Part shown: positions 1-7,268 of the stretch, in pieces
Layout: every line of letters starts with the position of its first letter
How positions within the stretch are numbered: position 1 is the first letter of the stretch
From: JANNSX01 sp031403155
GTDB taxonomy: Bacteria; Pseudomonadota; Alphaproteobacteria; Rhizobiales; Hyphomicrobiaceae
Assembly (NCBI GenBank): GCA_031403155.1
Contig: JANNSX010000150.1
Coordinates: forward strand, 1-14,818
Length of the DNA: 14,818 bases
Direction of reading: 5' to 3'
Program-made: the position numbers and the translations under genes
The notes under the pieces: generated by a model
The model's database searches: none
What the model was told of the DNA's origin: nothing
The model's input: only the letters and a program-made list of their open reading frames with translations

Positions 1-1107
1 TTCGACAAAGCCTTCGCCGGCGTCGAGCCGGACCGGTCGCTGCCCGATCTCGCCCCCATCGGCCAAGGTGGGGAAAGCAAAGGCCAGGCCGAGTTCATCA
101 AGTCGCCCGCGGCCTATCTCGACGAGGCGCAGATCCAGACGCTGGCCAAATCCGGGCGCGAGCGTGCCGCCGCCTGGACGGACGACTTCGACCGCATCGA
201 GCAACACTATGGCGTGCCCCGCCATATCATTCTCGGCATCTGGGGCCGCGAGACCGTCTACGGCACCCACAAGCTCCCCCATCACGTGATCCGGGTGCTC
301 GCGACCCAGGCCTATCTCGGCCGCCGCAAGGAGTTCTTCCGGAAGGAATTGCTCTGGGCGCTGAAGATCGTCGAGGACGGGCACGCGAAGCTCTCGGAAA
401 TGAAGAGTTCGTGGGGCGGCGCCATGGGGCTCACCCAAATGCTCCCCACCAACTTCCGCGATTACGCCGAGGATTTCGACGGCGACGGCCGCCGCAACAT
501 CTGGACCTCGATCCCCGACAGCCTGGCGTCGACCGCGCGCTCGCTCACCGGCGCCAAGCACATCGATGGCTCGGACGCGCGCTGGATCGCCGACCAGCCT
601 TGGGGCTACGAGGTGAGGAAACCCCAGAAGCTCGACTGCACGCTCGAAGGCGTCGCCAACCGCCGGCCCATCGCCGAATGGGTCAAGCTCGGCTTCACCC
701 GCGCTCACGATCTCGACTTCAAGGAAAGCCAGCTCGACGACGAGGCTTTCCTCTTGATGCCCGAGGGGATATACGGCCCGGCCTTTCTCGCCACGCGCAA
801 TTTTCTCGCGCTCAAGAGCTACAACTACGCCGATCTCTACGCCCTCTTCGTCGGCCACCTCGCCGACCGCTTGGCGGGAGGAAAGCCCTTCGAGACGCCC
901 TGGGCAAAGCTCAAGCCGATGCGCGAGAAGGACGTCATGGAGATGCAGGAGCGCCTGACCGCGCTCGGCCTCTACGCCGGCAAGATCGACGGCAAGGCCG
1001 GCATGATCACGCGCGTTTCGATTGGCCAGTTCGAGAAGCAGGCCGGCGTCAAGACCGATTGCTTTCCGACGTCCGATGATCTGGAGGCATTGAGGGCGGG
1101 GCAGTAG
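1..1107 (+). CDS. Lytic murein transglycosylase, MltB family, 5' partial
   Basis: This is the 3' part of a periplasmic enzyme that cleaves the MurNAc-GlcNAc bond of peptidoglycan and leaves a 1,6-anhydro end. The frame is open from base 1 and ends in TAG, giving 368 visible residues; the start and signal sequence lie outside the window. Seen: an SLT_2/MltB-type catalytic domain (about residues 30-290) with the motif GIWGRETVYG, whose Glu (codon at 250-252) aligns with the catalytic Glu of MltB. GGAMGLTQMLPT and a DGDGRRNIW segment follow, both characteristic of the family. The last ~65 residues (QERLTALGLYAGKIDGKAG) form a PG_binding_1 domain that anchors the enzyme to the wall. No frameshift is seen. 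An SGNH pair lies downstream beyond one Rieske gene, so a wall-related neighbourhood is plausible. The family call is firm; the exact paralogue is not. Confidence 0.93.
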   Translation, partial: FDKAFAGVEPDRSLPDLAPIGQGGESKGQAEFIKSPAAYLDEAQIQTLAKSGRERAAAWTDDFDRIEQHYGVPRHIILGIWGRETVYGTHKLPHHVIRVLATQAYLGRRKEFFRKELLWALKIVEDGHAKLSEMKSSWGGAMGLTQMLPTNFRDYAEDFDGDGRRNIWTSIPDSLASTARSLTGAKHIDGSDARWIADQPWGYEVRKPQKLDCTLEGVANRRPIAEWVKLGFTRAHDLDFKESQLDDEAFLLMPEGIYGPAFLATRNFLALKSYNYADLYALFVGHLADRLAGGKPFETPWAKLKPMREKDVMEMQERLTALGLYAGKIDGKAGMITRVSIGQFEKQAGVKTDCFPTSDDLEALRAGQ

Positions 1108-1126
1108 AGTCTACGCGCTTGGACGA

Positions 1127-1152
1127 GGGTCAGACCCGCAGGGTCCGACCCC
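1127..1152. repeat. Short dispersed palindrome, copy 1 (terminator-like)
   Basis: This 26-base imperfect palindrome begins 19 bases after the transglycosylase stop. Its arms GTCAGACCC and GGGTCCGAC pair at 8 of 9 positions around a GCA loop. A related sequence sits at 10328-10352 after another stop codon, so it is probably a short dispersed repeat that may also act as a transcription end. It has no T-run, so a Rho-independent terminator is not shown. Confidence 0.5.
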
Positions 1153-1277
1153 TAGCGGGCATTTGGCCCCGCCTCCTCCACCCCCCGCAGCCCTGCCCCG
1201 GCGCTTTCGGCATGGACCGGAGGGTCTGTTTTCCGTAGGTTCAGCCAACCATTCGCCATTACGCTGCGGAGCCCGCC

Positions 1278-2504
1278 ATGGCCTTCGAATACAACGCCGC
1301 CGCCAACCACGGCACATCCGAGCCCGACGACATCCTGGCGCCGAAGCACTACGCCTCGGTCCGCAAGAACGGCCAGGTGATGCGCGCGCTGCCGCTTTGG
1401 GCCTACACGTCGGAGCGCTTCTGGCAGGCGGAGAAAGAGCGGATCTTCCTCACCTCCTGGAACATGCTCGCGCGGGCCGAGATCGTGCCCAACGCCGGCG
1501 ACTTCCAAACCATGAGCTTCTTGGGTATTCAACTGATCGTGGCGCGCGGCAACGACGGCCGGGTCCGCGTCTTCGCCAACACCTGCCGGCATCGCGGCGC
1601 CAAGGTCGCGGACGGCAAGGGCAACTGCAAATTCTTCCGCTGCCCCTACCACTTCTGGACCTACAATCTCGACGGTAGCTTCATCGGCGCGCCGCAGTAC
1701 AACGCACCCGACGGCACGCCGCTGATCGATGCGTCCAATAAAGGCGAATTCGGCCTCGTCGAGGTCGAGAGCGGAACCTGGGGCGGCTTCGTCTTCATCC
1801 GCATCAAGCCTGGGAAGGAGACGCTGGAAGAGCATCTGGGCGTCTGGGTCGAGACGCTGGCCTCGCACCGGCTCGAGGACATGCGGGTTGCCCGCAGTAG
1901 CGTCTACGACATGGATGCCAACTGGAAATGCTTCGCCGAGAACTACATCGACGCCTATCACATTCCCTACGTGCACAAGGATAGCCTGGCGCTGTGGAGA
2001 TCCGAGCGCTATGTGGGTTACGACACGCGCGGCAACGAGCATCTCGTCTTCGCCGTGCACGACGGCAGCCAACTGCTGCTACCGATGCCGGGATTCGACG
2101 GCTTCCCGGCGATGCCGCAAATCGATGCCGACAAGAAACGCGGCACTTATTTTTCCACGTTGAAGCCGGGCGTGCTCATGACACTCGGCAACGACGGCGC
2201 ACTCGTCTTCCAGAACGAACCGATCTCGGCCGGCAAGTCGCGCCTGACGGTCTCCTCGCTGTTCCCGAAAGCGTATTTCGAGCGGCCCGACTTCGAGCGG
2301 CTGTCGGCGAACTACTTTCGCCGTAACGAGCTCGTCGTCGCCGAGGACAAGGATGTGTCGCTGCGCCAGTATGCGGGCCTGCAATCGCCCTATGCCCGCA
2401 TCGCGCGGCTCTGCAAGGACGAGACGATGGTGCACGATTTCGCCAACTGGATCGTCGACCGCGTGGTTGGCCCCGATCGCGGCGCGGCGTTGGCGGCGGA
2501 ATAG
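1278..2504 (+). CDS. Rieske oxygenase alpha subunit (Asp-bridged type)
   Basis: This is a cytoplasmic Rieske non-heme-iron oxygenase large subunit of 408 aa, which activates O2 to hydroxylate or dealkylate an unknown substrate. The N-terminal Rieske domain has C103-x-H105 and C122-x2-H125 (CRHRG ... CPYH) as [2Fe-2S] ligands. The catalytic domain has NWKCFAENYIDAYHIPYVH: H228 and H233 should bind mononuclear iron and D225 should link the two metal centres, with D357 (AEDKD) the likely third ligand. The ATG has GGAG six bases upstream; the same GGAGCCCGCC leader precedes the deacetylase start at 8456. No reductase, ferredoxin or small subunit is nearby, so electrons must come from elsewhere. 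It sits between a transglycosylase and an exported SGNH gene, and about 220 bases separate it from the latter, so a shared transcript is uncertain. The family is sure; the substrate is unknown. Confidence 0.93.
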   Translation: MAFEYNAAANHGTSEPDDILAPKHYASVRKNGQVMRALPLWAYTSERFWQAEKERIFLTSWNMLARAEIVPNAGDFQTMSFLGIQLIVARGNDGRVRVFANTCRHRGAKVADGKGNCKFFRCPYHFWTYNLDGSFIGAPQYNAPDGTPLIDASNKGEFGLVEVESGTWGGFVFIRIKPGKETLEEHLGVWVETLASHRLEDMRVARSSVYDMDANWKCFAENYIDAYHIPYVHKDSLALWRSERYVGYDTRGNEHLVFAVHDGSQLLLPMPGFDGFPAMPQIDADKKRGTYFSTLKPGVLMTLGNDGALVFQNEPISAGKSRLTVSSLFPKAYFERPDFERLSANYFRRNELVVAEDKDVSLRQYAGLQSPYARIARLCKDETMVHDFANWIVDRVVGPDRGAALAAE

Positions 2505-2643
2505 AGACGCCAAAAGCCGCAACGCCCGATTGCATTTTGCTTTACGCGAGCACCGACCACCCTTTCGCCCGATTTGCCACCGAAGGTCCAATGGCTAGGC
2601 GAAGACCCCGGCAAGGCCATCCGGGCGCCTCATCGAGTACCGC

Positions 2644-2716
2644 TTGACAGACGGACGACGGTCGCACTGAGAAGTGCGCCAGGGTGGACGGCGGGAGCCG
2701 TCCGCGCAGCAGGGGG
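2644..2716 (+). promoter_or_regulatory. Possible leader of the SGNH gene: -35 box, two hairpins, SD
   Basis: A perfect TTGACA lies at 2644-2649, but no convincing -10 is found 17 bases on, so the promoter is tentative. Two hairpins follow: GCACT-GAGA-AGTGC at 2664-2677 and GGACGGC-GGGA-GCCGTCC at 2686-2703. An AGGGGG Shine-Dalgarno lies at 2711-2716, eight bases before the ATG at 2725. The second hairpin ends close to the SD and could modulate access to it. The rest of the gap from 2505 shows nothing recognisable. Confidence 0.3.
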
Positions 2717-2724
2717 GCAAATGC

Positions 2725-3990
2725 ATGGAGCCGGCAATGCTCGCAATCCGGCTGATGATGAGCGCGCGCCGCGTGCTCGTCGCCTTCGTTTGCGTCTTCG
2801 CCCTTCTCCCATTTCCGGCCGAAGCCACGGCACAGGATTCAGCCTCGGGCGACCTCATCGAAACCTTCGTCACGCCCTTCCCCGACAACGAGAGCTACCG
2901 GATCGTCGTGCTGGGCGACTCGCTCGCCGACGGCGTCTGGGCCGGTCTCGTCCAGGCCTTTGGTGACGATCCGCAGATCGAGGTGTTGAAGCGAACCGAT
3001 GGCGCCAACGGTCTGACGCGCGCCGACGAGACGCCCTGGGACCAGATCGTGGCCTCCCTCGGACCAGCCGAGGTGCCGCATTTGGCGGTCGCCGTGTTCG
3101 GCATCGCCGACCGCCGGTCGCTACGCGTCGAGGGTTCGAAGCTCGAGGTAGGCTCGGAAGGGTGGATTTCGGAGTACGGCAAACGGGTCGATGCTTTTCT
3201 CAAGTCCCTCAAGCGCCGCGGCGCCGCCGTCTACTGGATCGGCTTGCCCATCATGCGCGGCCCCAACTCGCGCCGCGACACCGAGATCATGAACAACATC
3301 TTCCGTGAGCGGGCGCTGCTCAACGGCACGAAATTCATCTCGACCTGGGACGGCTTTGCCGACGCCGCCGGCGACTACACCGACTACGGCCCCGATCTCA
3401 CCGGCAAGGAGCGGCAGCTACGCGAAGACGACGGCGTGCACCTGACGCTGCGCGGTTATGAGAAGCTCGCGCATTTCGCCGAGCAGGAAATCCGCCGCGA
3501 CATCGCACTCGCCCGCTCCGAGCGCGACGTGCCCCTTGCCGGCGACGCGGAGGAGCAGCGCCAGGTGGCGCGGCAGGCGCGCGTCGCTTCCGGAAACGCC
3601 GGCGGCGAAGCCGATCAACTGGCGGCCGAAAAGGCCGGAGCCGACGATGTTCCCGCGGCGAGCTCGTCCATCACGGTCGGCGACAACGAGACCATCGAGA
3701 TCGTACGCCCGAAGCTGCCGGGCATCGTGCTCGCACATTTGCAGCGCTCGACGCCGGGCCGCCCCGCCCAGGTCGGCCGCACCGTCGGCTCCGACTTGCG
3801 CGGCGGGCTCACGGCGCTGAGCTCCATCGCCTCGGCGAGCGACCAGACGGTGACCGGCGGCAAGGCGCGCGTGCCGCTGTCGCAATCCCCTTACTATAAG
3901 GTCCTGATCAAGGGCGAGCCGATTCAGCCCAAGCCAGGACGTGCCGACGATTTCAGCTGGCCGAAGAGCGGCGTGATCGTCACCGATTGA
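2725..3990 (+). CDS. Exported SGNH/GDSL-type protein, DUF459 family
   Basis: This protein of 421 aa is probably periplasmic and may be an esterase or acyl-transfer enzyme acting on an envelope glycan. The ATG at 2725 was chosen over earlier in-frame starts because of the AGGGGG eight bases before it and because it leads straight into a signal peptide (hydrophobic core VLVAFVCVFALLPF, likely cut near AEATA-Q). The SGNH fold shows block I LGDSL (nucleophile S66) and block V DDGVHLT (D236, H239). Block III reads GIAD (126-129) where DUF459 and other SGNH proteins usually have GxND, so the oxyanion Asn is Ala128. After residue ~255 comes a charged Ala/Glu-rich linker and then a conserved-looking tail (SPYYKVLIKGEP, DDFSWP), as in rhizobial members. 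It is followed after 29 bases by a second SGNH gene, so the two are likely co-transcribed. No substrate can be assigned. Confidence 0.85.
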   Translation: MEPAMLAIRLMMSARRVLVAFVCVFALLPFPAEATAQDSASGDLIETFVTPFPDNESYRIVVLGDSLADGVWAGLVQAFGDDPQIEVLKRTDGANGLTRADETPWDQIVASLGPAEVPHLAVAVFGIADRRSLRVEGSKLEVGSEGWISEYGKRVDAFLKSLKRRGAAVYWIGLPIMRGPNSRRDTEIMNNIFRERALLNGTKFISTWDGFADAAGDYTDYGPDLTGKERQLREDDGVHLTLRGYEKLAHFAEQEIRRDIALARSERDVPLAGDAEEQRQVARQARVASGNAGGEADQLAAEKAGADDVPAASSSITVGDNETIEIVRPKLPGIVLAHLQRSTPGRPAQVGRTVGSDLRGGLTALSSIASASDQTVTGGKARVPLSQSPYYKVLIKGEPIQPKPGRADDFSWPKSGVIVTD

Positions 3991-4019
3991 TCTTGAGCAA
4001 GGCGTAGCGTGGTGTTGTG

Positions 4020-5468
4020 ATGAGTTGCCGATCCTTGGTGCCCTTTGGCGCGCTCCTGGTGCTTGCCGGATTGATCGTGGGCTGCGAGCCCGACGGCAAG
4101 GAAACCGGCGTCATCAATCGCACGAACAAATCCGATCCCTTGCAGATCGAGGCCGCGTCCGGCGCGCTGCAGACGACGAGCGCGGTTGCCGGGGCACTGC
4201 CGAGCGAGCCAGCCACCGTTCAGGATGCCGGGGCGCTGCTCAACCGTTTCCACGCCGACCTCAGGGCGCTCGCCGCCGGCGAACGGGCGAAGCCCTTGAC
4301 CATTCTGCATATCGGCGACGACCATATCGCAGCCGACCGTTCGACGGGTGAGCTCAGGCGCCTGTTCCAGGCTCGCTTCGGCGATGCGGGCCGCGGCCTC
4401 GTCATGCCGGGCGGCATCTTCAAGGGCCATCGGGCGGACGGGGTCCGCTTCGGTCTCGACGGCCAGTGGCAGAGCGAGCTCATCACGACGACCGCCGCCG
4501 GCGGCTTCGGGTTGACCGGCGTCAGGGCCGTGGCGACCGCCAAGGGCGATCGGATGACCATCGAGGCCGAGGCGGGCTTCGATACAGCCGAAGTCACGTT
4601 CGCTGGCGGGCCCGATCGCGGCAAGGCGAGCGTCGCCTTCGACGGGCAGACGAGCGAAATCATGACACGGCGCGCGCGGGTGCAGGCGATCAAGGTCGCA
4701 ACCCAGCGCCCCGGCAAGCTGATCGAGATCAAAGCCCTGCAGAATCGCGGCATCGCCGTCAGCGGCATCACGCTCGGGCGCAACCAGCCGGGCGTCCGCT
4801 ACATCAATATCGGCCTGCCGCAGGCCGATATCGGAGCGCTTGCCGGCCTCGACCAGGCACTCGCCGGCGAGGAGCTCGCGCAGATGGCCCCGAGTCTCAT
4901 CGTGCTCGGGTTCGGCACGCATGCGGGCTTCGACGACGAACTCGACAAGGCCGCCTATGCCGAGACCGCTCAGAGCCTGGTCCGGCGCATTCGTGATTGG
5001 TCGCCCGGCACGTCGCTGGTGATCGCCGGACCGCCGGATGCGGTGACGCTGCCTGCCTACGCGGGCGATGCGGCGCGCGAGTCGAGCGACACCGCCTGCC
5101 GGGCGCTCGGGCCCGATGAGACGGGTGGCTACCGTGACGGCATCGCCGCAGCCGAACCCCGCCTCGCCCGCTGGCATCCGCCCATCAACATGGCCGCAAT
5201 CAGGTCCATTTGGCGGCGGATCGCGGCCGAGGAAGGCGCGCTCTACTGGGATTGGCATGGTGTCATGGGGGGTGATTGCAGCATTCATGCCTGGGCCTAT
5301 GCCGAGCCCCCGCTCGCCCAGCGCGACCACATCCTCATGACGGAAGCCGGCTACCGCCGCTCGGCCGATGCCCTGTTCCAGCAGCTGCTGACGGGGCTCA
5401 ACGCCCAGCCGGCCGCCCAAACCGAGCCGGTGGCCGAGACAGCGGGCGAGGCGACCGCGAGCCAGTAG
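4020..5468 (+). CDS. Lipoprotein with a degenerate SGNH-hydrolase domain
   Basis: This predicted lipoprotein has 482 aa. The N-terminus has a hydrophobic stretch ending in LIVGC, a lipobox with Cys22; an in-frame GTG at 4017 is an alternative start, and neither has a strong SD. From residue ~95 it follows an SGNH family whose members read HIGDSH, GTNEGFDD and DxVHxT. Here these are HIGDDH (D101 for the nucleophilic Ser), GTHAGFDD (H301 for Asn) and RDHILMT (D436 kept, Leu439 for the catalytic His). All three hallmark residues have therefore changed while the surrounding sequence is kept (ELRRLFQARFGDAGRG, GYRRSADALFQQLL). It is probably a pseudo-enzyme that binds or positions a glycan or the neighbouring SGNH protein. 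The Ala/Glu/Pro-rich tail after ~460 looks disordered. The frame is intact with normal codon use, so it does not look like a decaying gene. Confidence 0.82.
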   Translation: MSCRSLVPFGALLVLAGLIVGCEPDGKETGVINRTNKSDPLQIEAASGALQTTSAVAGALPSEPATVQDAGALLNRFHADLRALAAGERAKPLTILHIGDDHIAADRSTGELRRLFQARFGDAGRGLVMPGGIFKGHRADGVRFGLDGQWQSELITTTAAGGFGLTGVRAVATAKGDRMTIEAEAGFDTAEVTFAGGPDRGKASVAFDGQTSEIMTRRARVQAIKVATQRPGKLIEIKALQNRGIAVSGITLGRNQPGVRYINIGLPQADIGALAGLDQALAGEELAQMAPSLIVLGFGTHAGFDDELDKAAYAETAQSLVRRIRDWSPGTSLVIAGPPDAVTLPAYAGDAARESSDTACRALGPDETGGYRDGIAAAEPRLARWHPPINMAAIRSIWRRIAAEEGALYWDWHGVMGGDCSIHAWAYAEPPLAQRDHILMTEAGYRRSADALFQQLLTGLNAQPAAQTEPVAETAGEATASQ

Positions 5469-5569
5469 GCGATGTCGTAGAAGAGAGGCCCGACGCCGCG
5501 TCCGGTGTGGCGGACATGCCGGGACTCTGGCATCATGACGACACCGCAGATCGCGCCGGAGCCCACCTG

Positions 5570-6718
5570 ATGAAGCCGATCGATCGCAGCATGCTCGCGC
5601 AGGTCATGGCGCCTGTCGCCACCGCCCGGGGCCTGCCGAACGCCTTCTACACCGACCCCGAGGTCTTCGAGGCCGAGAAATCCATGGTGTTCGCCGCCGG
5701 CTGGCCGCTCATCGGCTTCGGCAAGGATGTGGCGGAGCCAGGTCAGGCCAAGCCGATCGATTTCCTCGGCGTGCCCCTCGTCATGGTGCGCGACCGCGAC
5801 GGCACGCTGCGCGTCTTCCAGAATGTCTGCCGGCATCGCGGCATGGTCATCGTCTCCGAGCCGACGCGGCTCAAGGGCGTGCTGCGCTGCCCCTATCACT
5901 CCTGGTGCTACGAGCTCGACGGACGGCTGCGCTCGACGCCGCATGTGGGCGGGCCGGGCCAGAATGTGCACGAGGCCATCCATCGCGACGAGCTCGGCCT
6001 CATCGAGGTGCGCTCGACGGTGTGGATGGACATGGTCTTCGTCAATCTCTCGGGCACCGCGCCGGCCTTCGAGGTCTACGCCGCCGACATGCTCGCGCGC
6101 TACGCCGAGTTCGCCCGCCAGCCCGTCTTTCACAGCGGCGCGGATTCCTCCTTCAAGCTCGACGTCAAGACGAACTGGAAGCTCGCGGTCGAGAACTATT
6201 GCGAGAGCTATCATCTGCCCTGGATACATCCCGGCCTCAATGCGTACTCGCGCCTCGAGGACCACTACCACATGTTCGAGGGAAGCTTCGCCGGCCAGGG
6301 CTCGTCGGCCTACACGGCGGGCTTCGGTGCGAACGGCGAACGCTTCGCGAACTTCCCGAAGCTTTCGGAAAAGTGGACGAAGGGCGCGGAGTATCCGAGC
6401 TTCTTCCCGAATGCGCTGCTCGGCTTTCAGAACGATCATTTCTTCGCGCTGATGATCGAGCCGGTATCGGTCGGCCACTCGATCGAGCACACGGAAATCT
6501 ACTACGCCGACAAGGCGATGACGCAAGCCCCCTATGCCGCCATGCGCGAGAAGACCACGCGCACGTGGAAGGAAATCTTCGTCGAGGACATCTTCGTCGT
6601 CGAGGGTATGCAGAAGGGCCGCACGGCGCCGGGCTTCGACGGCGGCAAGTTCTCGCCCGCCATGGACGGGCCGACGCATGCCTTCCACCACTGGGTCGCC
6701 GAGCGCTTCGTCACCTGA
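5570..6718 (+). CDS. Rieske oxygenase alpha subunit, CntA/choline-monooxygenase-like (Glu-bridged)
   Basis: This Rieske non-heme-iron oxygenase of 382 aa resembles those acting on quaternary amines (carnitine, choline, glycine betaine, stachydrine). The ATG at 5570 has GGAG eight bases upstream; a longer frame from 5276 overlaps the preceding gene and was not used. The Rieske ligands are C87-x-H89 and C107-x2-H110 (CRHRG, CPYH). The catalytic segment NWKLAVENYCESYHLPWIH gives H215 and H220 as iron ligands, with Glu212 where most ring-hydroxylating oxygenases have Asp. Carnitine monooxygenase CntA also uses Glu (E205) there. D340 in FVEDIF is the likely third ligand, followed by VEGMQKG as in this group. 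No CntB-like reductase is present. The stop overlaps the next gene's start by one base (TGATG). A quaternary or trimethylated amine is the best guess for the substrate, with moderate support. Confidence 0.9.
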   Translation: MKPIDRSMLAQVMAPVATARGLPNAFYTDPEVFEAEKSMVFAAGWPLIGFGKDVAEPGQAKPIDFLGVPLVMVRDRDGTLRVFQNVCRHRGMVIVSEPTRLKGVLRCPYHSWCYELDGRLRSTPHVGGPGQNVHEAIHRDELGLIEVRSTVWMDMVFVNLSGTAPAFEVYAADMLARYAEFARQPVFHSGADSSFKLDVKTNWKLAVENYCESYHLPWIHPGLNAYSRLEDHYHMFEGSFAGQGSSAYTAGFGANGERFANFPKLSEKWTKGAEYPSFFPNALLGFQNDHFFALMIEPVSVGHSIEHTEIYYADKAMTQAPYAAMREKTTRTWKEIFVEDIFVVEGMQKGRTAPGFDGGKFSPAMDGPTHAFHHWVAERFVT

Positions 6719-6963
6719 TGCCGGGCGAGGACAGCGCGCTCGCCTCGCTCAATACCGAGCTCATCGCCGCGCATCGGGCGGACGACAAGGCGCGCATGGC
6801 CGAGCTCTACCATGAGGCGGCAACACGCATAACGGCCGAGGGACGGGACGAGGAAGCCGCCTTCTTTCTCACCCAGGCCTATGTGCTTTTCCTCGACTGC
6901 GGCGACCGGGCGCGCGCCCGCGAGTGCCACCGGCGTCTCGTGGCGATGGGGCGGGAGGCGTGA
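6718..6963 (+). CDS. Small TPR-like protein coupled to the Rieske oxygenase
   Basis: This 81-aa reading frame starts on the last base of the oxygenase stop codon (TGATG), the classic arrangement for translational coupling. It begins MPGEDSALASLNTEL and ends LVAMGREA. The middle has two helix pairs with TPR-like spacing and small residues (MAELYHEAATRITAEG and EEAAFFLTQAYVLFLDCGD, then RARARECHRRL). It has no signal peptide or membrane segment, so it is presumably cytoplasmic. Third codon positions are strongly GC-rich, as in the neighbours, which supports real coding. The function is unknown; the coupling suggests a partner or stabiliser of the oxygenase. Annotation can miss it because a longer spurious frame from 5905 runs through the oxygenase gene into it. 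Two Cys residues are present, but no metal motif. Confidence 0.75.
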   Translation: MPGEDSALASLNTELIAAHRADDKARMAELYHEAATRITAEGRDEEAAFFLTQAYVLFLDCGDRARARECHRRLVAMGREA

Positions 6964-7040
6964 AAGGATGTGCGTTGCCGCGCGTCGCCCTCTTCTTGGA
7001 CTCTGCTTACCCCTTCGACTCGGCGAGAGGCTGCTTGTGT

Positions 7041-7086
7041 CCGCCCTATCCCATGGGGAGAGGGTGCCGACAGGCGGGAGAGGGGG
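7041..7086. repeat. RIME-like intergenic mosaic repeat, copy 1
   Basis: This stretch reads CCGCCCTATCCCATGGGGAG followed by AGGGTGCC and GGCGGGAGAGGGG. On the minus strand it matches the shape of Rhizobium-type mosaic elements (CCCTCTCCCGCC ... CACCCTCTCCCC). Its arms fold into a two-part hairpin (CCCAT/ATGGG and CCGCC/GGCGG). It sits in the 305-base gap between the TPR-like gene and the deacetylase. Similarity is from memory of the pattern; no database was searched. Confidence 0.6.
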
Positions 7087-7160
7087 CAAGGAGTCGAAAT
7101 AGGAAAAATGTCTGCCTGCTGGGCAGTGAGGTTGGACCTTTTTCCTTTCGAGGGGACGTA

Positions 7161-7234
7161 CCCCCTCATCCGGCCCGTCATGGCGAAGCCATGCTCCGCA
7201 TCGACCGGCCACCTTCTCCCCCTGGGAGAAGGCG
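7161..7234. repeat. RIME-like repeat, copy 2, with a perfect 9-bp hairpin
   Basis: It begins CCCCCTCATCCGGCCCGTC and ends in the perfect hairpin CCTTCTCCC-CCT-GGGAGAAGG (7212-7232), followed by CGAACAAAAAA. The CCCTCATCCGGCCC ... CCTTCTCCCC layout is typical of short mosaic repeats in Hyphomicrobiales. Relative to copy 1 it is inverted. On the minus strand the hairpin follows a T-run rather than preceding one, so terminator function for the deacetylase gene is uncertain. Confidence 0.65.
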
Positions 7235-7268
7235 AACAAAAAAGAGTTCCCGGTAATCGGCGACTCTC

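Larger units (their letters stand above)
6964..7268. other. Gene-free gap between convergent genes
   Basis: This 305-base stretch lies between the ends of two convergent genes. It holds the two RIME-like repeats described separately. No reading frame with an SD or conserved-looking product is seen in the remaining bases. Confidence 0.7.

Noticed and set aside
3924..5420. Long minus-strand open frame (498 codons) opposite the degenerate SGNH lipoprotein
   Set aside because: Composition is typical of a GC-rich antisense shadow; the plus strand has a lipobox and family motifs.
5276..5569. N-terminal extension of the second Rieske oxygenase
   Set aside because: It would overlap the preceding gene by almost 200 bases; the ATG at 5570 has a proper SD and matches the usual N-terminus.
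5351..6691. Long minus-strand frame opposite the second Rieske gene
   Set aside because: Shadow frame; the Rieske and iron-binding motifs are on plus.
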